Origin: Anaerolineae bacterium
GTDB lineage: Bacteria > Chloroflexota > Anaerolineae > UBA1429
Direction: 5' to 3'
Length of the DNA: 7,030 nt
Assembly: GCA_007118555.1 (NCBI GenBank)
Contig: SKRJ01000227.1
Span: forward strand, 1 to 7,030
This document shows positions 1 to 5,576 of this stretch, one piece after another. Numbering within the stretch: position 1 is the stretch's first letter; the number at the start of each line of letters is the position of its first letter. Below the pieces are notes generated by a model, which did not search any database, had not been told where the DNA came from, and worked only from the letters and a program-made list of their open reading frames with translations. The position numbers and the translations under genes were made by a program.

Positions 1-285
1 AAAAAGATCTGCGACTATGCCCATGTGTACGACATCCTGGTGCAGGTGCATGTGTGCGGCAGCCCGGTGGCGACGGCCGCCGCCCTGCATCTGGAGACGG
101 CCATCCCCAACTTTGGCATTCACGAGCACCACACGCGCGCCCTCTACCCGGACAATACCGAACTATGCACCACCGATCTGCAGCCGGTCGATGGCGTTTT
201 TCAGGTCCCCGAGGAGCCCGGGCTGGGCGTGGCTCTGAACGATGCGGTCGTGGGTCGGTCACCCTGCATCGTGCTGGAGCTGTAG
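1..285 (+). CDS. Mandelate racemase/enolase-superfamily sugar-acid dehydratase, C-terminal end (5' partial)
   Basis: Only the last 94 residues are in the window; the frame is open from base 1 and ends in TAG at 283-285. Seen: an HVCGSPVATAAALH segment (about residues 17-30), then AIPNFGIHEHH (34-44), a DLQPVDG segment and a PEEPGLG tail. In the enolase superfamily (RspA, mannonate and galactonate dehydratases, related cycloisomerases) this order marks the last strands of the (beta/alpha)7-beta barrel, where the IPNF-x-I-x-E glutamate (here E42) lines the active site, followed by the C-terminal strand of the capping domain. Such enzymes abstract a proton alpha to a carboxylate and usually dehydrate sugar acids in the cytoplasm. 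The metal ligands and catalytic Lys/His lie upstream and cannot be checked, so the substrate is unknown. A sugar-acid role agrees with the dehydrogenases and mutarotase further right. Superfamily call is firm; exact subfamily is not. Confidence 0.85.
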   Translation, partial: KKICDYAHVYDILVQVHVCGSPVATAAALHLETAIPNFGIHEHHTRALYPDNTELCTTDLQPVDGVFQVPEEPGLGVALNDAVVGRSPCIVLEL

Positions 286-301
286 GAGCGTACGACAAGA
301 G

Positions 302-371
302 ATCTGATGACAGAGACATCTGAGGAGAAGGCATCTGATGTCAAGGGCGTATCATGTCAAGTGATCTGAGG
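302..371 (+). repeat. Short spaced repeats ATCTGATG/ATCTGAGG with a duplicated start-codon segment
   Basis: The gap before the adenylating-enzyme gene carries ATCTGATG at 302-309 and 333-340 and ATCTGAGG at 318-325 and 364-371, so the copies start 16, 15 and 31 bases apart, about one or two units of 15-16. ATGTCAAG occurs at 338-345 and again at 354-361, also 16 bases apart; the second copy is the start of the coding sequence. The pattern looks like degenerate small tandem duplication around a ribosome binding region. No good -10/-35 pair was seen in 286-353. Confidence 0.5.
338..364 (+). other. Possible 8-codon upstream ORF overlapping the next gene's start
   Basis: ATG at 338 is preceded, about 6 bases away, by the purine-rich GAGGAGAAGG (322-331), the best Shine-Dalgarno match in this leader. 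It opens an 8-codon frame (MSRAYHVK) ending in TGA at 362-364, in a different frame from, and overlapping, the ATG at 354. It may be a decoy or translationally coupled leader, or only a by-product of the local duplication. Nothing shows that it is translated. Confidence 0.2.
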
Positions 372-1931
372 ATGGGAGCTCGCTTCCTGTGGGATCTTCG
401 ACGGTATCTGGAGCGCACGCTGACGCTGTCAGAGGCCGAGGCGCAGATACGCGCCCAGATTCGCGACCGGGAGACGGCCTTTTTGCAGGTGATGCGGCAG
501 GGCATTTTCGATCACGGCCCAAGCCCCTACCGCAAGCTGATGGCCTATTACCACATCAGCTACAAGGATGTGGCCGAGTGGGTGCGCGAGAGTGGCGTCG
601 AGGGCGCCCTGGGCATGCTCTATGACGCGGGGGTCTATCTCACGTTGGACCAGTTCAAGGGGCGCGCCCCCATCGAGCGCCCGAGTTTCCGGATTACCAC
701 CGAGTCGTCGGACTTTGATAGCCCCATTCTGACGAGCTACTTTACCGCCGAGACGGGCGGCTCCGGTGGATCGCCGAGGCGCATTCGTGTGGACCTGGGT
801 ATCCTCGCCTATGAGGCGGCCTACAACCTGATCGCGGCGCGGCGGCTGGGCCAGGAGACCGAGCCCTATCTGATCTGGCGGCCGATCCCCCCGGCGGCGG
901 CGGGCCTCAAGGACGTCCTGCGGCGGAGCAAGGCCGGCCTGCCGATTGATCGCTGGTTCTCGCAGACCGATCCTCGCTTTATGCGCGACCGGCAGGCCGC
1001 CTTTACCGGCATGGTGGTACGGACGGCCCGCCTATGGGGCGCCAAGGCCGCCCTGCCGGAGCATGCGCCACTGGAGCGGGCCGATATCATAGCACGCTGG
1101 ATGGCCGAGCAGACGGCGGCGGGACGCCCGGCCCATGCTTCCATGAGCGCCAGCTCCGGGGTGCGTGTATGCACGGCGGCGCAAGAGCTGGGCCTGGACA
1201 TCTCGGGATCGCTCTTTCGCCTGGGGGGCGAGCCGCACACCGCCGCCAAGGCCCAGATTCTCGCCGAGGCGGGCGCCAAGAGCGTCAATCACTATTCCAT
1301 GTCAGAGCTCGGGCGCGTCGGGTTGACCTGTGGCCAGCCAGAGGCGCTGGATCAGGTGCACCTGGTCACCGACAAGCTGGCCCTCATCCAGCGGCCTCCG
1401 CCCGGCTGGCAGGAGGATGAGGGCGTGAGCGCCATCTACCTCACCACGCTGCTGCCGATGATGCCCAAGATCATGTTGAACGTCGAGACGGGCGATCAGG
1501 GCGTGGTGGAGGAGCGGCACTGCGGGTGCCCGTGGAGCGAGCTGGGAATGACCACCTGCATTCACACCATCCGCAGCTATGAGAAGCTGACCACCGAGGG
1601 GATGCACTTTACCGGCGCCGACCTGATGCGGCTGGTGGAGGTGGTGCTGCCCCAGCGCTTTGGCGGGGATCCCTCGGACTATCAGCTTGTCGAGGAAGAG
1701 ATCGACGGCATCGCGCGGGTGTCGCTGCTGGTCAGCCCCCGGGTTGGCGATGTGGATGAGGCCGCCGTCATCGAGACGGCGACCCAGACGCTGGCGTCAC
1801 GGAATGCGGGCGCCGGCATGATGGCCGAGATCTGGCAGCAGGCCAGGACCCTGCGTGTGGAGCGGCGCGAACCGTATGCCACCAACTCGGCCAAGATCCA
1901 GCCCCTGCATGTGCGGCGGGGTGGCGACTAG
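354..1931 (+). CDS. PaaK-like adenylate-forming enzyme (phenylacetate-CoA ligase / F390-synthetase-like, ANL superfamily)
   Basis: A 525-residue cytoplasmic protein, longer than typical PaaK (about 430) because of an N-terminal helical stretch of roughly 100 residues. Motifs of the adenylating fold appear in order: Thr/Gly/Ser-rich phosphate loop TAETGGSGGSPRR (131-143), GGEP (291-294), YSMSELG (314-320), the ribose-binding TGD (379-381), the hinge-like RSYEKLTTEG (407-416), a small C-terminal domain and a late lysine, K514 in NSAKIQPL, placed like the catalytic A10 lysine. Cys326, Cys390, Cys392 and Cys402 cluster in the linear sequence and could bind a metal, as cysteines do in some PaaK relatives. 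Such enzymes activate a carboxylate as acyl-AMP and pass it to CoA, another thiol or an amine; the substrate cannot be read here. ATG 354 is chosen because AAGGG at 343-347 gives a 6-base gap and TGA at 336-338 blocks any earlier in-frame start; ATG 372 has no usable spacing. The SagB-like gene follows after 60 bp. Confidence 0.8.
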   Translation: MSSDLRMGARFLWDLRRYLERTLTLSEAEAQIRAQIRDRETAFLQVMRQGIFDHGPSPYRKLMAYYHISYKDVAEWVRESGVEGALGMLYDAGVYLTLDQFKGRAPIERPSFRITTESSDFDSPILTSYFTAETGGSGGSPRRIRVDLGILAYEAAYNLIAARRLGQETEPYLIWRPIPPAAAGLKDVLRRSKAGLPIDRWFSQTDPRFMRDRQAAFTGMVVRTARLWGAKAALPEHAPLERADIIARWMAEQTAAGRPAHASMSASSGVRVCTAAQELGLDISGSLFRLGGEPHTAAKAQILAEAGAKSVNHYSMSELGRVGLTCGQPEALDQVHLVTDKLALIQRPPPGWQEDEGVSAIYLTTLLPMMPKIMLNVETGDQGVVEERHCGCPWSELGMTTCIHTIRSYEKLTTEGMHFTGADLMRLVEVVLPQRFGGDPSDYQLVEEEIDGIARVSLLVSPRVGDVDEAAVIETATQTLASRNAGAGMMAEIWQQARTLRVERREPYATNSAKIQPLHVRRGGD

Positions 1932-1991
1932 AGCCCCTTGGCGGCACACCCACGAGTCAATGATGACGGATGATACAGAGTGAGGCTTAGA

Positions 1992-2714
1992 ATGAGCTAC
2001 CTGAAAATCGCGGGGGTTGTGGTCCTGGTGATCGTTCTCCTGTTGGCAGGCGCCCTGGCATGGGTACGCTTTGGACCGGTGCGTCGCGCCGAGCCCGTGC
2101 AGGCAGGGACAAACACGAGCCGTTCACTGCCCGAGCCTGATCGCACCGACGGCATGGCGTTGCACGCGGCCCTGGAGGCGCGGCGCTCTGGTCGCGACTA
2201 TGACGATACGCCCCTCTCTCTCGACGAGGTCGGCCAGATCCTATGGGCCGCCCAGGGCATCACCGACCCGCGGGGCTTTCGCACGGCGCCCTCAGCGGGG
2301 GCGCTGTTCCCGTTAGAGCTCTATCTTGTGGCGGGAAATGTAGAGGGACTGGAGGCGGGGGTGTATCACTATGATCCCTCGGCCCATGGGTTGACGCGCA
2401 TGGTAGAGGGCGACATACGCGACGCGCTGGCGGCCGCCAGCCTGGGCCAGTCGTCGGTGGCCGATGGAGCCGCGGTGTTTGTCATGGCGGCCGAGTACGA
2501 GCGTACGACGCGGCGCTATGGCTCGCGCGGCGAGATGTACGTCCATATCGAGATCGGGCACGCCGGCCAGAACGTGTATCTGCAAGCCGCCAGCCTGGGA
2601 CTGAGCACGGTGGCCATCGGTGCGTTCGACCCCGATCGGATCGCCGAGCTCCTGGGGCTGCCCGAGGCGTTCGTGCCGCTGTACGTGATGCCCGTGGGGC
2701 ACCCCGCGGACTGA
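1992..2714 (+). CDS. Membrane-anchored SagB-type (nitroreductase-fold) FMN oxidoreductase
   Basis: With ATG 1992 the protein has 240 residues. Residues 5-25 form one very hydrophobic helix followed by arginines (R26, R31, R32), so it is probably an N-terminal membrane anchor or uncleaved signal. The rest is a SagB/ThcOx-type nitroreductase domain: RRSGRDYDD (64-72) is the arginine-rich FMN-phosphate segment, then LSLDEVGQILWAAQGIT (75-91), APSAGALFPLELYLV (99-113), a GVYHYDP turn, and the closing HIEIGHAGQNVYLQAASLGL and PLYVMPVGHP segments. Family members bind FMN and dehydrogenate substrates; the best-known oxidise azolines in thiazole/oxazole-modified peptides. No YcaO cyclase or precursor peptide is in the window, so that role is not supported. 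A GTG at 1980 would add four residues, but TGAGG at 1981-1985 lies 6 bases before ATG 1992, which is preferred. It probably shares a transcript with the upstream adenylating-enzyme gene, as no convincing promoter was seen in the gap. Confidence 0.85.
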   Translation: MSYLKIAGVVVLVIVLLLAGALAWVRFGPVRRAEPVQAGTNTSRSLPEPDRTDGMALHAALEARRSGRDYDDTPLSLDEVGQILWAAQGITDPRGFRTAPSAGALFPLELYLVAGNVEGLEAGVYHYDPSAHGLTRMVEGDIRDALAAASLGQSSVADGAAVFVMAAEYERTTRRYGSRGEMYVHIEIGHAGQNVYLQAASLGLSTVAIGAFDPDRIAELLGLPEAFVPLYVMPVGHPAD

Positions 2715-2726
2715 GAGTGAGACAAC

Positions 2727-2766
2727 GGACCGGTTCTGACGCATGGAAGGGGGCCGGAACCGGTCC
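2727..2766. terminator. Perfect 10-bp inverted repeat between convergent genes, probable bidirectional terminator
   Basis: GGACCGGTTC (2727-2736) pairs perfectly with GAACCGGTCC (2757-2766) around a 20-base loop, 12 bases past the stop of the SagB-like gene and 40 bases past the stop of the convergent DUF438 gene. No T-run follows on either strand and the loop is long, so it is not a textbook intrinsic terminator. Its position between two converging genes still makes termination or 3'-end protection the simplest reading. Confidence 0.55.
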
Positions 2767-2806
2767 AGCATGAGCGGTACAAGCTGCCTGTTGCGGTAAT
2801 TGCTGG

Positions 2807-4009
2807 CTACTCGTCGTGCAGCAGTCGCTTTTCGCCCTCGAGGGCCCGAATGTCGGTCACATCCTGGCTTACCTCCAGGGCGCCACGATAGGTCCCCTCA
2901 TCGTCGCGCATGGCATAATAAGAGATGTGCAAAAAGCGGCCGTTCATCATGATCCAAAAGGCGGCCGTGTCGCGGGTGCCGTCGCGAAAGCCGTTCAGGA
3001 TCGCCTCGACGATGTGCAGGCTCTTGGGCGGATGGCAGTTCTGCACCCTGCGGCCAATGACCGACGGCGTGCGCACAAAGATGCGGCCGTGGACGCTCTC
3101 GGAATAGTAGCGCACGGTGTCGGTCTCATCGACAAAGGTCACATCCACCGGCAGGTTGCGCAAGAGCAGGTCGATCTGCTGCGGCGAGAGGGCCCCCACC
3201 TGCAGGGCCAGGTCGCCATAGGCGGTCGCCGTCGGCTGGTCTGCCATGCGGATGCGCTCGCTCTCGGGCACATCGGGCTGCCAGGCGTCGCCGGGGCGAA
3301 TGAGGCAATAGCCGATGTCGTCGCTCTGTTCGCGGATGGCCAGCCACTCGGCATCGCTCAGCATCTTGAGGGCGGTGGGATAGAGGATGTTTTCCTCTTT
3401 GTAGAACATCGAGCGCAGATTCTTCTCAAACTCGGCATAGGTCGCCTTGATCGCGTCGGCATCTCCTTCCTCGAGCGCTGCCTGAAAGGCCTTGGCCTGA
3501 TCGCGAATCTGGTCATGGATGCCCCACATCACCTGGGTGGGACCGGTGACGCCGTGCTTTTCCAGGAATGGAAAGAGCAGGTTCTCTTTGCGGACATAGA
3601 TGCGGTTGAACTGCATCACCTGCTCGGCATAGGTGCGCACGCGTCGCAGCTCGTCCTCATCGGGCAAGCGCGCTATGGCCTCGTCCAACAGGCTGAGCAT
3701 CTCGTTCAGGGCAAAGTTCTCGTACTTGAAAGTGTGCACCGGGTGTCCGGGGGTAAGCTCGGGCTGATCGGGCGTCTGCAGGCCCTCTTCGAACACCGAG
3801 ACATGCACGTCACACAGGGCTCGCACCTCGGCCGGGGGCAGCCCCTCGGCAATGAGTTGCTGTTCCATCTGCGAGATCTCGAACGCCGTAACCTGGCCCA
3901 TCATCTCGCGAAAGCGTTCCTTGACGTCCTCAAGGTCGGCCCCTCGATGCAGATCGAGGATCATCTCCTTGAGAAGCTCCTTGCGTTCCTCCAGGTTTGG
4001 CTGGCTCAT
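2807..4009 (-). CDS. DUF438 / hemerythrin-like (HHE) / PAS domain protein
   Basis: 400 residues, cytoplasmic, no membrane segment. Three domains are visible. Residues 6-77 match DUF438: paired helices with EISQMEQQLIAEG and the conserved LCDVH (65-69). Residues 88-215 form a hemerythrin-like four-helix bundle with candidate metal ligands H89, H92, E142, H152, H165 and E205/E206 in HPVHTFKYEN, KENLLFPFLEKHG, WGIHDQIRD and YKEENILYP. Residues 282-395 are a PAS domain with the NCHPPKS signature (324-330) and the SQDVTDIR end typical of PAS partners of DUF438. HHE domains carry di-iron centres that bind O2, NO or handle iron stress; PAS domains bind ligands or cofactors. This three-part protein is a known architecture whose role is not settled; a redox or gas sensor is an inference. 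It has no kinase, cyclase or DNA-binding output domain, so it would need a partner. Start ATG at 4009 is supported by AGGAG on this strand (4018-4022), 8 bases away. Confidence 0.9.
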   Translation of the reverse strand: MSQPNLEERKELLKEMILDLHRGADLEDVKERFREMMGQVTAFEISQMEQQLIAEGLPPAEVRALCDVHVSVFEEGLQTPDQPELTPGHPVHTFKYENFALNEMLSLLDEAIARLPDEDELRRVRTYAEQVMQFNRIYVRKENLLFPFLEKHGVTGPTQVMWGIHDQIRDQAKAFQAALEEGDADAIKATYAEFEKNLRSMFYKEENILYPTALKMLSDAEWLAIREQSDDIGYCLIRPGDAWQPDVPESERIRMADQPTATAYGDLALQVGALSPQQIDLLLRNLPVDVTFVDETDTVRYYSESVHGRIFVRTPSVIGRRVQNCHPPKSLHIVEAILNGFRDGTRDTAAFWIMMNGRFLHISYYAMRDDEGTYRGALEVSQDVTDIRALEGEKRLLHDE

Positions 4010-4063
4010 CTCCCACGCTCCTATCTGTTGCGCATGATGCGGTTCGTCGATTTCTGCTCATTG

Positions 4064-4092
4064 ATGATACTATACACGCTGTGGGCCCACAA
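4064..4092 (-). promoter_or_regulatory. Candidate promoter of the DUF438-HHE-PAS gene
   Basis: On the minus strand TTGTGG (4087-4092) and TATCAT (4064-4069) are 17 bases apart, 54 bases or more before the start codon. A second, overlapping choice is TTACTG (4094-4099) with TATAGT (4069-4074) at 19 bases. The TATAC/GTATA core at 4070-4075 is the most AT-rich spot in the intergenic region. The -35 element is weak in both readings. Confidence 0.4.
4080..4091. promoter_or_regulatory. 12-bp perfect palindrome TGTGGGCCCACA, candidate operator
   Basis: TGTGGGCCCACA is self-complementary and lies near the middle of the 139-bp gap between the divergent DUF438-HHE-PAS and small membrane protein genes. 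It overlaps the -35 element and part of the spacer of the candidate minus-strand promoter, a usual place for a repressor dimer to bind. No regulator family was identified from the sequence, and a 12-bp palindrome can arise by chance in GC-rich DNA. Confidence 0.3.
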
Positions 4093-4148
4093 GCAGTAAC
4101 TCAGGTCACACAAACGACGGGAAATCAACAGCAACAACAGGAGGTGGC

Positions 4149-4376
4149 ATGGATCGGCGTTGCCTGCGGGAAATCGAGATTCGCGCCGGTATGGCCGCGG
4201 TGCTGGTGGCGGTGCTGACGGTCTTTTTGGGGGTGGACTGGCGCCTGTGGCTCTTGCCGCCCGCGATCGCGCTGCTCATCTGGTTCAAATGGCGCATGGC
4301 CCCACTTAGAGACGATACCATCGAGGAGGATGGACCTGCTGGCAGCGACGGAGAGGACAGTGCACTCGAGCAATAG
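4149..4376 (+). CDS. Small two-helix membrane protein of unknown function
   Basis: 75 residues. A basic start (R3, R4, R7, R12) leads to a hydrophobic helix at about 14-29, a short DWR turn (30-32), a second helix at about 33-46 with a PP pair (37-38), a basic stretch (K47, R49), and an acidic tail (54-75) rich in Asp/Glu. By the positive-inside rule both ends would face the cytoplasm as a hairpin. A very strong ribosome site, AGGAGGTG (4139-4146), lies just before the ATG, and the 5' side is A/C-rich and likely unstructured, so translation is probably efficient. The pattern of an arginine-rich start, two short helices and a basic end faintly recalls DUF2892/YgaP-type small membrane proteins, but not enough to assign it. 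It is divergent from the DUF438-HHE-PAS gene and sits 96 bp before the dehydrogenase pair, which has its own promoter. No function is claimed. Confidence 0.7.
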   Translation: MDRRCLREIEIRAGMAAVLVAVLTVFLGVDWRLWLLPPAIALLIWFKWRMAPLRDDTIEEDGPAGSDGEDSALEQ

Positions 4377-4404
4377 AGCGCTGGCGGTTGACGCTCCCTG
4401 AGCG
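4376..4404. repeat. GAGCG / CGCTC / GAGCG nested inverted repeats over the dehydrogenase promoter
   Basis: GAGCG at 4376-4380, its complement CGCTC at 4392-4396, and GAGCG again at 4400-4404. The middle element can pair with either neighbour; with the right one it makes a compact 5-bp stem around CCT. It overlaps the end of the -35 hexamer (4388-4393) and the spacer, so an operator is plausible. Five-base arms are short, so chance is possible. Confidence 0.3.
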
Positions 4405-4415
4405 GACGATACAAT
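4388..4415 (+). promoter_or_regulatory. Sigma-70-type promoter for the tandem dehydrogenase genes
   Basis: TTGACG (4388-4393) and TACAAT (4410-4415) each match the consensus at five of six positions and are 16 bases apart. Transcription would start near 4422, leaving a leader of about 50 bases before the ATG at 4473. It is the best promoter match I found in the window and sits between the small membrane protein gene and the first dehydrogenase, so the pair can be expressed independently of what lies upstream. Confidence 0.7.
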
Positions 4416-4437
4416 AACGAGTGGACGTAGAGGGCGA

Positions 4438-4453
4438 CCCGGCTGCGGCCGGG
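4438..4453 (+). promoter_or_regulatory. GC hairpin in the 5' leader of the first dehydrogenase
   Basis: CCCGGC (4438-4443) pairs with GCCGGG (4448-4453) around a TGCG tetraloop: six G-C pairs ending 6 bases before the ribosome site AAGGAG (4460-4465), which is itself 7 bases from the ATG. It leaves the ribosome site free, so it may stabilise the 5' end of the message or be a small control element. No T-run follows, so it is not a terminator. Confidence 0.4.
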
Positions 4454-4472
4454 CAAGACAAGGAGACAAGAC

Positions 4473-5540
4473 ATGGATCCGTTCCGAGTGGGTATCATTG
4501 GTTGTGGGCAGACACGCGCCAGCGGACGCGCCACGGGCGCCGGCATTTCGCATCGCCATGCCGACGGCTATCGCGCCACGCCCGACGCCGAGATCGTGGC
4601 GTTGGCCGATATCGTGATCGAGAATGCAGAGGCGTTTCAGGCCCTGCATGGCGGCGACCGGCTCTATACCGACTATCACGAGATGCTGGCCGAGGAGAAT
4701 CTGGACATTGTCAGCATCTGCACCTGGCCGCACCTGCATGCGCCCATGGTGATCGCCGCCTGCGAGGCGGGGGTCAAGGCGGTGCACTGCGAAAAGCCGA
4801 TGGCCCCCACCTATGGCGAGGCCGTCGCCATGGTCAAGGCCGCCGACGAGTGTGGCGTGCAGCTCACGTTCAACCACCAGCGACGCTTTGGCGCGCCGTT
4901 CCGCAAAGCCAAGGAACTGCTCAAGTCGGGCGCCATCGGCGATCTGGTACGCCTCGAGGCCAGCACCAGCAACATGTATGACTGGGGCACCCACTGGTTC
5001 GACATGCTGTTCTACTATAACGACGAGACGCCGGTCGAATGGGTGATCGGACAGATCGATCCCCGCGGGGGTCGCAAGGTGTTTGGCGTGTACGTCGAGG
5101 GCCAGGGCCTCTGCCATTTCCGCTTTCAGAATGGCGTGTATGGCCTGATGGTGACGGGCAAGGACACCGGTTGGCCCGCTGAGAACCGTCTGGTCGGCAC
5201 CGAGGGCGTGATCGAGGTGGGCGTGAGCCCCGAGGTGCCCCTGCGCATGTGGGGCAAGGGCCAGTCCGCGTGGGAGCCCGTCGAGTTGGACGAGGGCATC
5301 CATGCGCAAGAGCATTTCCAGCGGGCCATCGTCGATCTGGTGGACGCCCTCAGAGAGGGCCGCGAGCCAGAGACCTCGGGCGCTCGGGCGCTGCGCACCA
5401 GCGAGCTGATCTTTGCCACTTACGAGTCGAGCCGCCGGCGCGGCCGCGTCGATCTGCCGCTGGACGTCGACGACTCGCCCCTGCTCAGCATGCTCGAGGA
5501 TCACGCCACCGGCGGCGTCTATGACGGATTGGCACTCTAG
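4473..5540 (+). CDS. Gfo/Idh/MocA-family NAD(P)-dependent oxidoreductase, first of a tandem pair
   Basis: 355 residues, the usual length for the family. The N-terminal Rossmann fold opens with VGIIGCG (6-12), then ADI (45-47) at the end of strand 2, CTWPHLHAPM (83-92) and the CEKPM motif (106-110) whose K108 is the expected catalytic lysine. The C-terminal alpha/beta domain has YDWGTHWFD (169-177); D170 and H174, with K108, reproduce the Lys...Asp-x3-His set of inositol dehydrogenases. A SHRHADGY segment (26-33) is shared with its neighbour. The family oxidises or reduces a sugar, inositol or sugar-derivative hydroxyl with NAD(P) in the cytoplasm; the substrate cannot be named here. ATG 4473 follows AAGGAG by 7 bases. 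The next paralogue begins 36 bp after the stop, so the two are surely cotranscribed from the promoter at 4388-4415. No signal peptide is present. Confidence 0.92.
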   Translation: MDPFRVGIIGCGQTRASGRATGAGISHRHADGYRATPDAEIVALADIVIENAEAFQALHGGDRLYTDYHEMLAEENLDIVSICTWPHLHAPMVIAACEAGVKAVHCEKPMAPTYGEAVAMVKAADECGVQLTFNHQRRFGAPFRKAKELLKSGAIGDLVRLEASTSNMYDWGTHWFDMLFYYNDETPVEWVIGQIDPRGGRKVFGVYVEGQGLCHFRFQNGVYGLMVTGKDTGWPAENRLVGTEGVIEVGVSPEVPLRMWGKGQSAWEPVELDEGIHAQEHFQRAIVDLVDALREGREPETSGARALRTSELIFATYESSRRRGRVDLPLDVDDSPLLSMLEDHATGGVYDGLAL

Positions 5541-5576
5541 CACACCTGGCACATTCGCCTGCAAGGAGATAGACAG

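Noticed and set aside
866..1292. Minus-strand frames inside the adenylating-enzyme gene
   Set aside because: No ribosome site or family resemblance; the sense strand carries all expected adenylation motifs in order.
1980..1991. GTG at 1980 as start of the SagB-like gene
   Set aside because: TGAGG at 1981-1985 is correctly spaced for ATG 1992 and would lie inside the coding region if GTG 1980 were used; the four extra residues add nothing recognisable.
1932..1991. Separate promoter for the SagB-like gene
   Set aside because: TTGGCG at 1938-1943 has no acceptable -10 at 15-19 bases; cotranscription with the upstream gene is simpler.
1992..2714. A thiazole/oxazole-modified peptide (RiPP) cluster around the SagB-like gene
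   Set aside because: No YcaO cyclase, E1-like partner, precursor peptide with Cys/Ser/Thr-rich core, or exporter is present in the window; the adenylating enzyme is PaaK-like, not a SagC/D component.
2816..4099. Open frame of 427 codons on the plus strand opposite the DUF438-HHE-PAS gene
   Set aside because: The minus-strand protein has three recognisable domains and a good ribosome site; the plus-strand frame resembles no family and reflects GC-rich codon bias.
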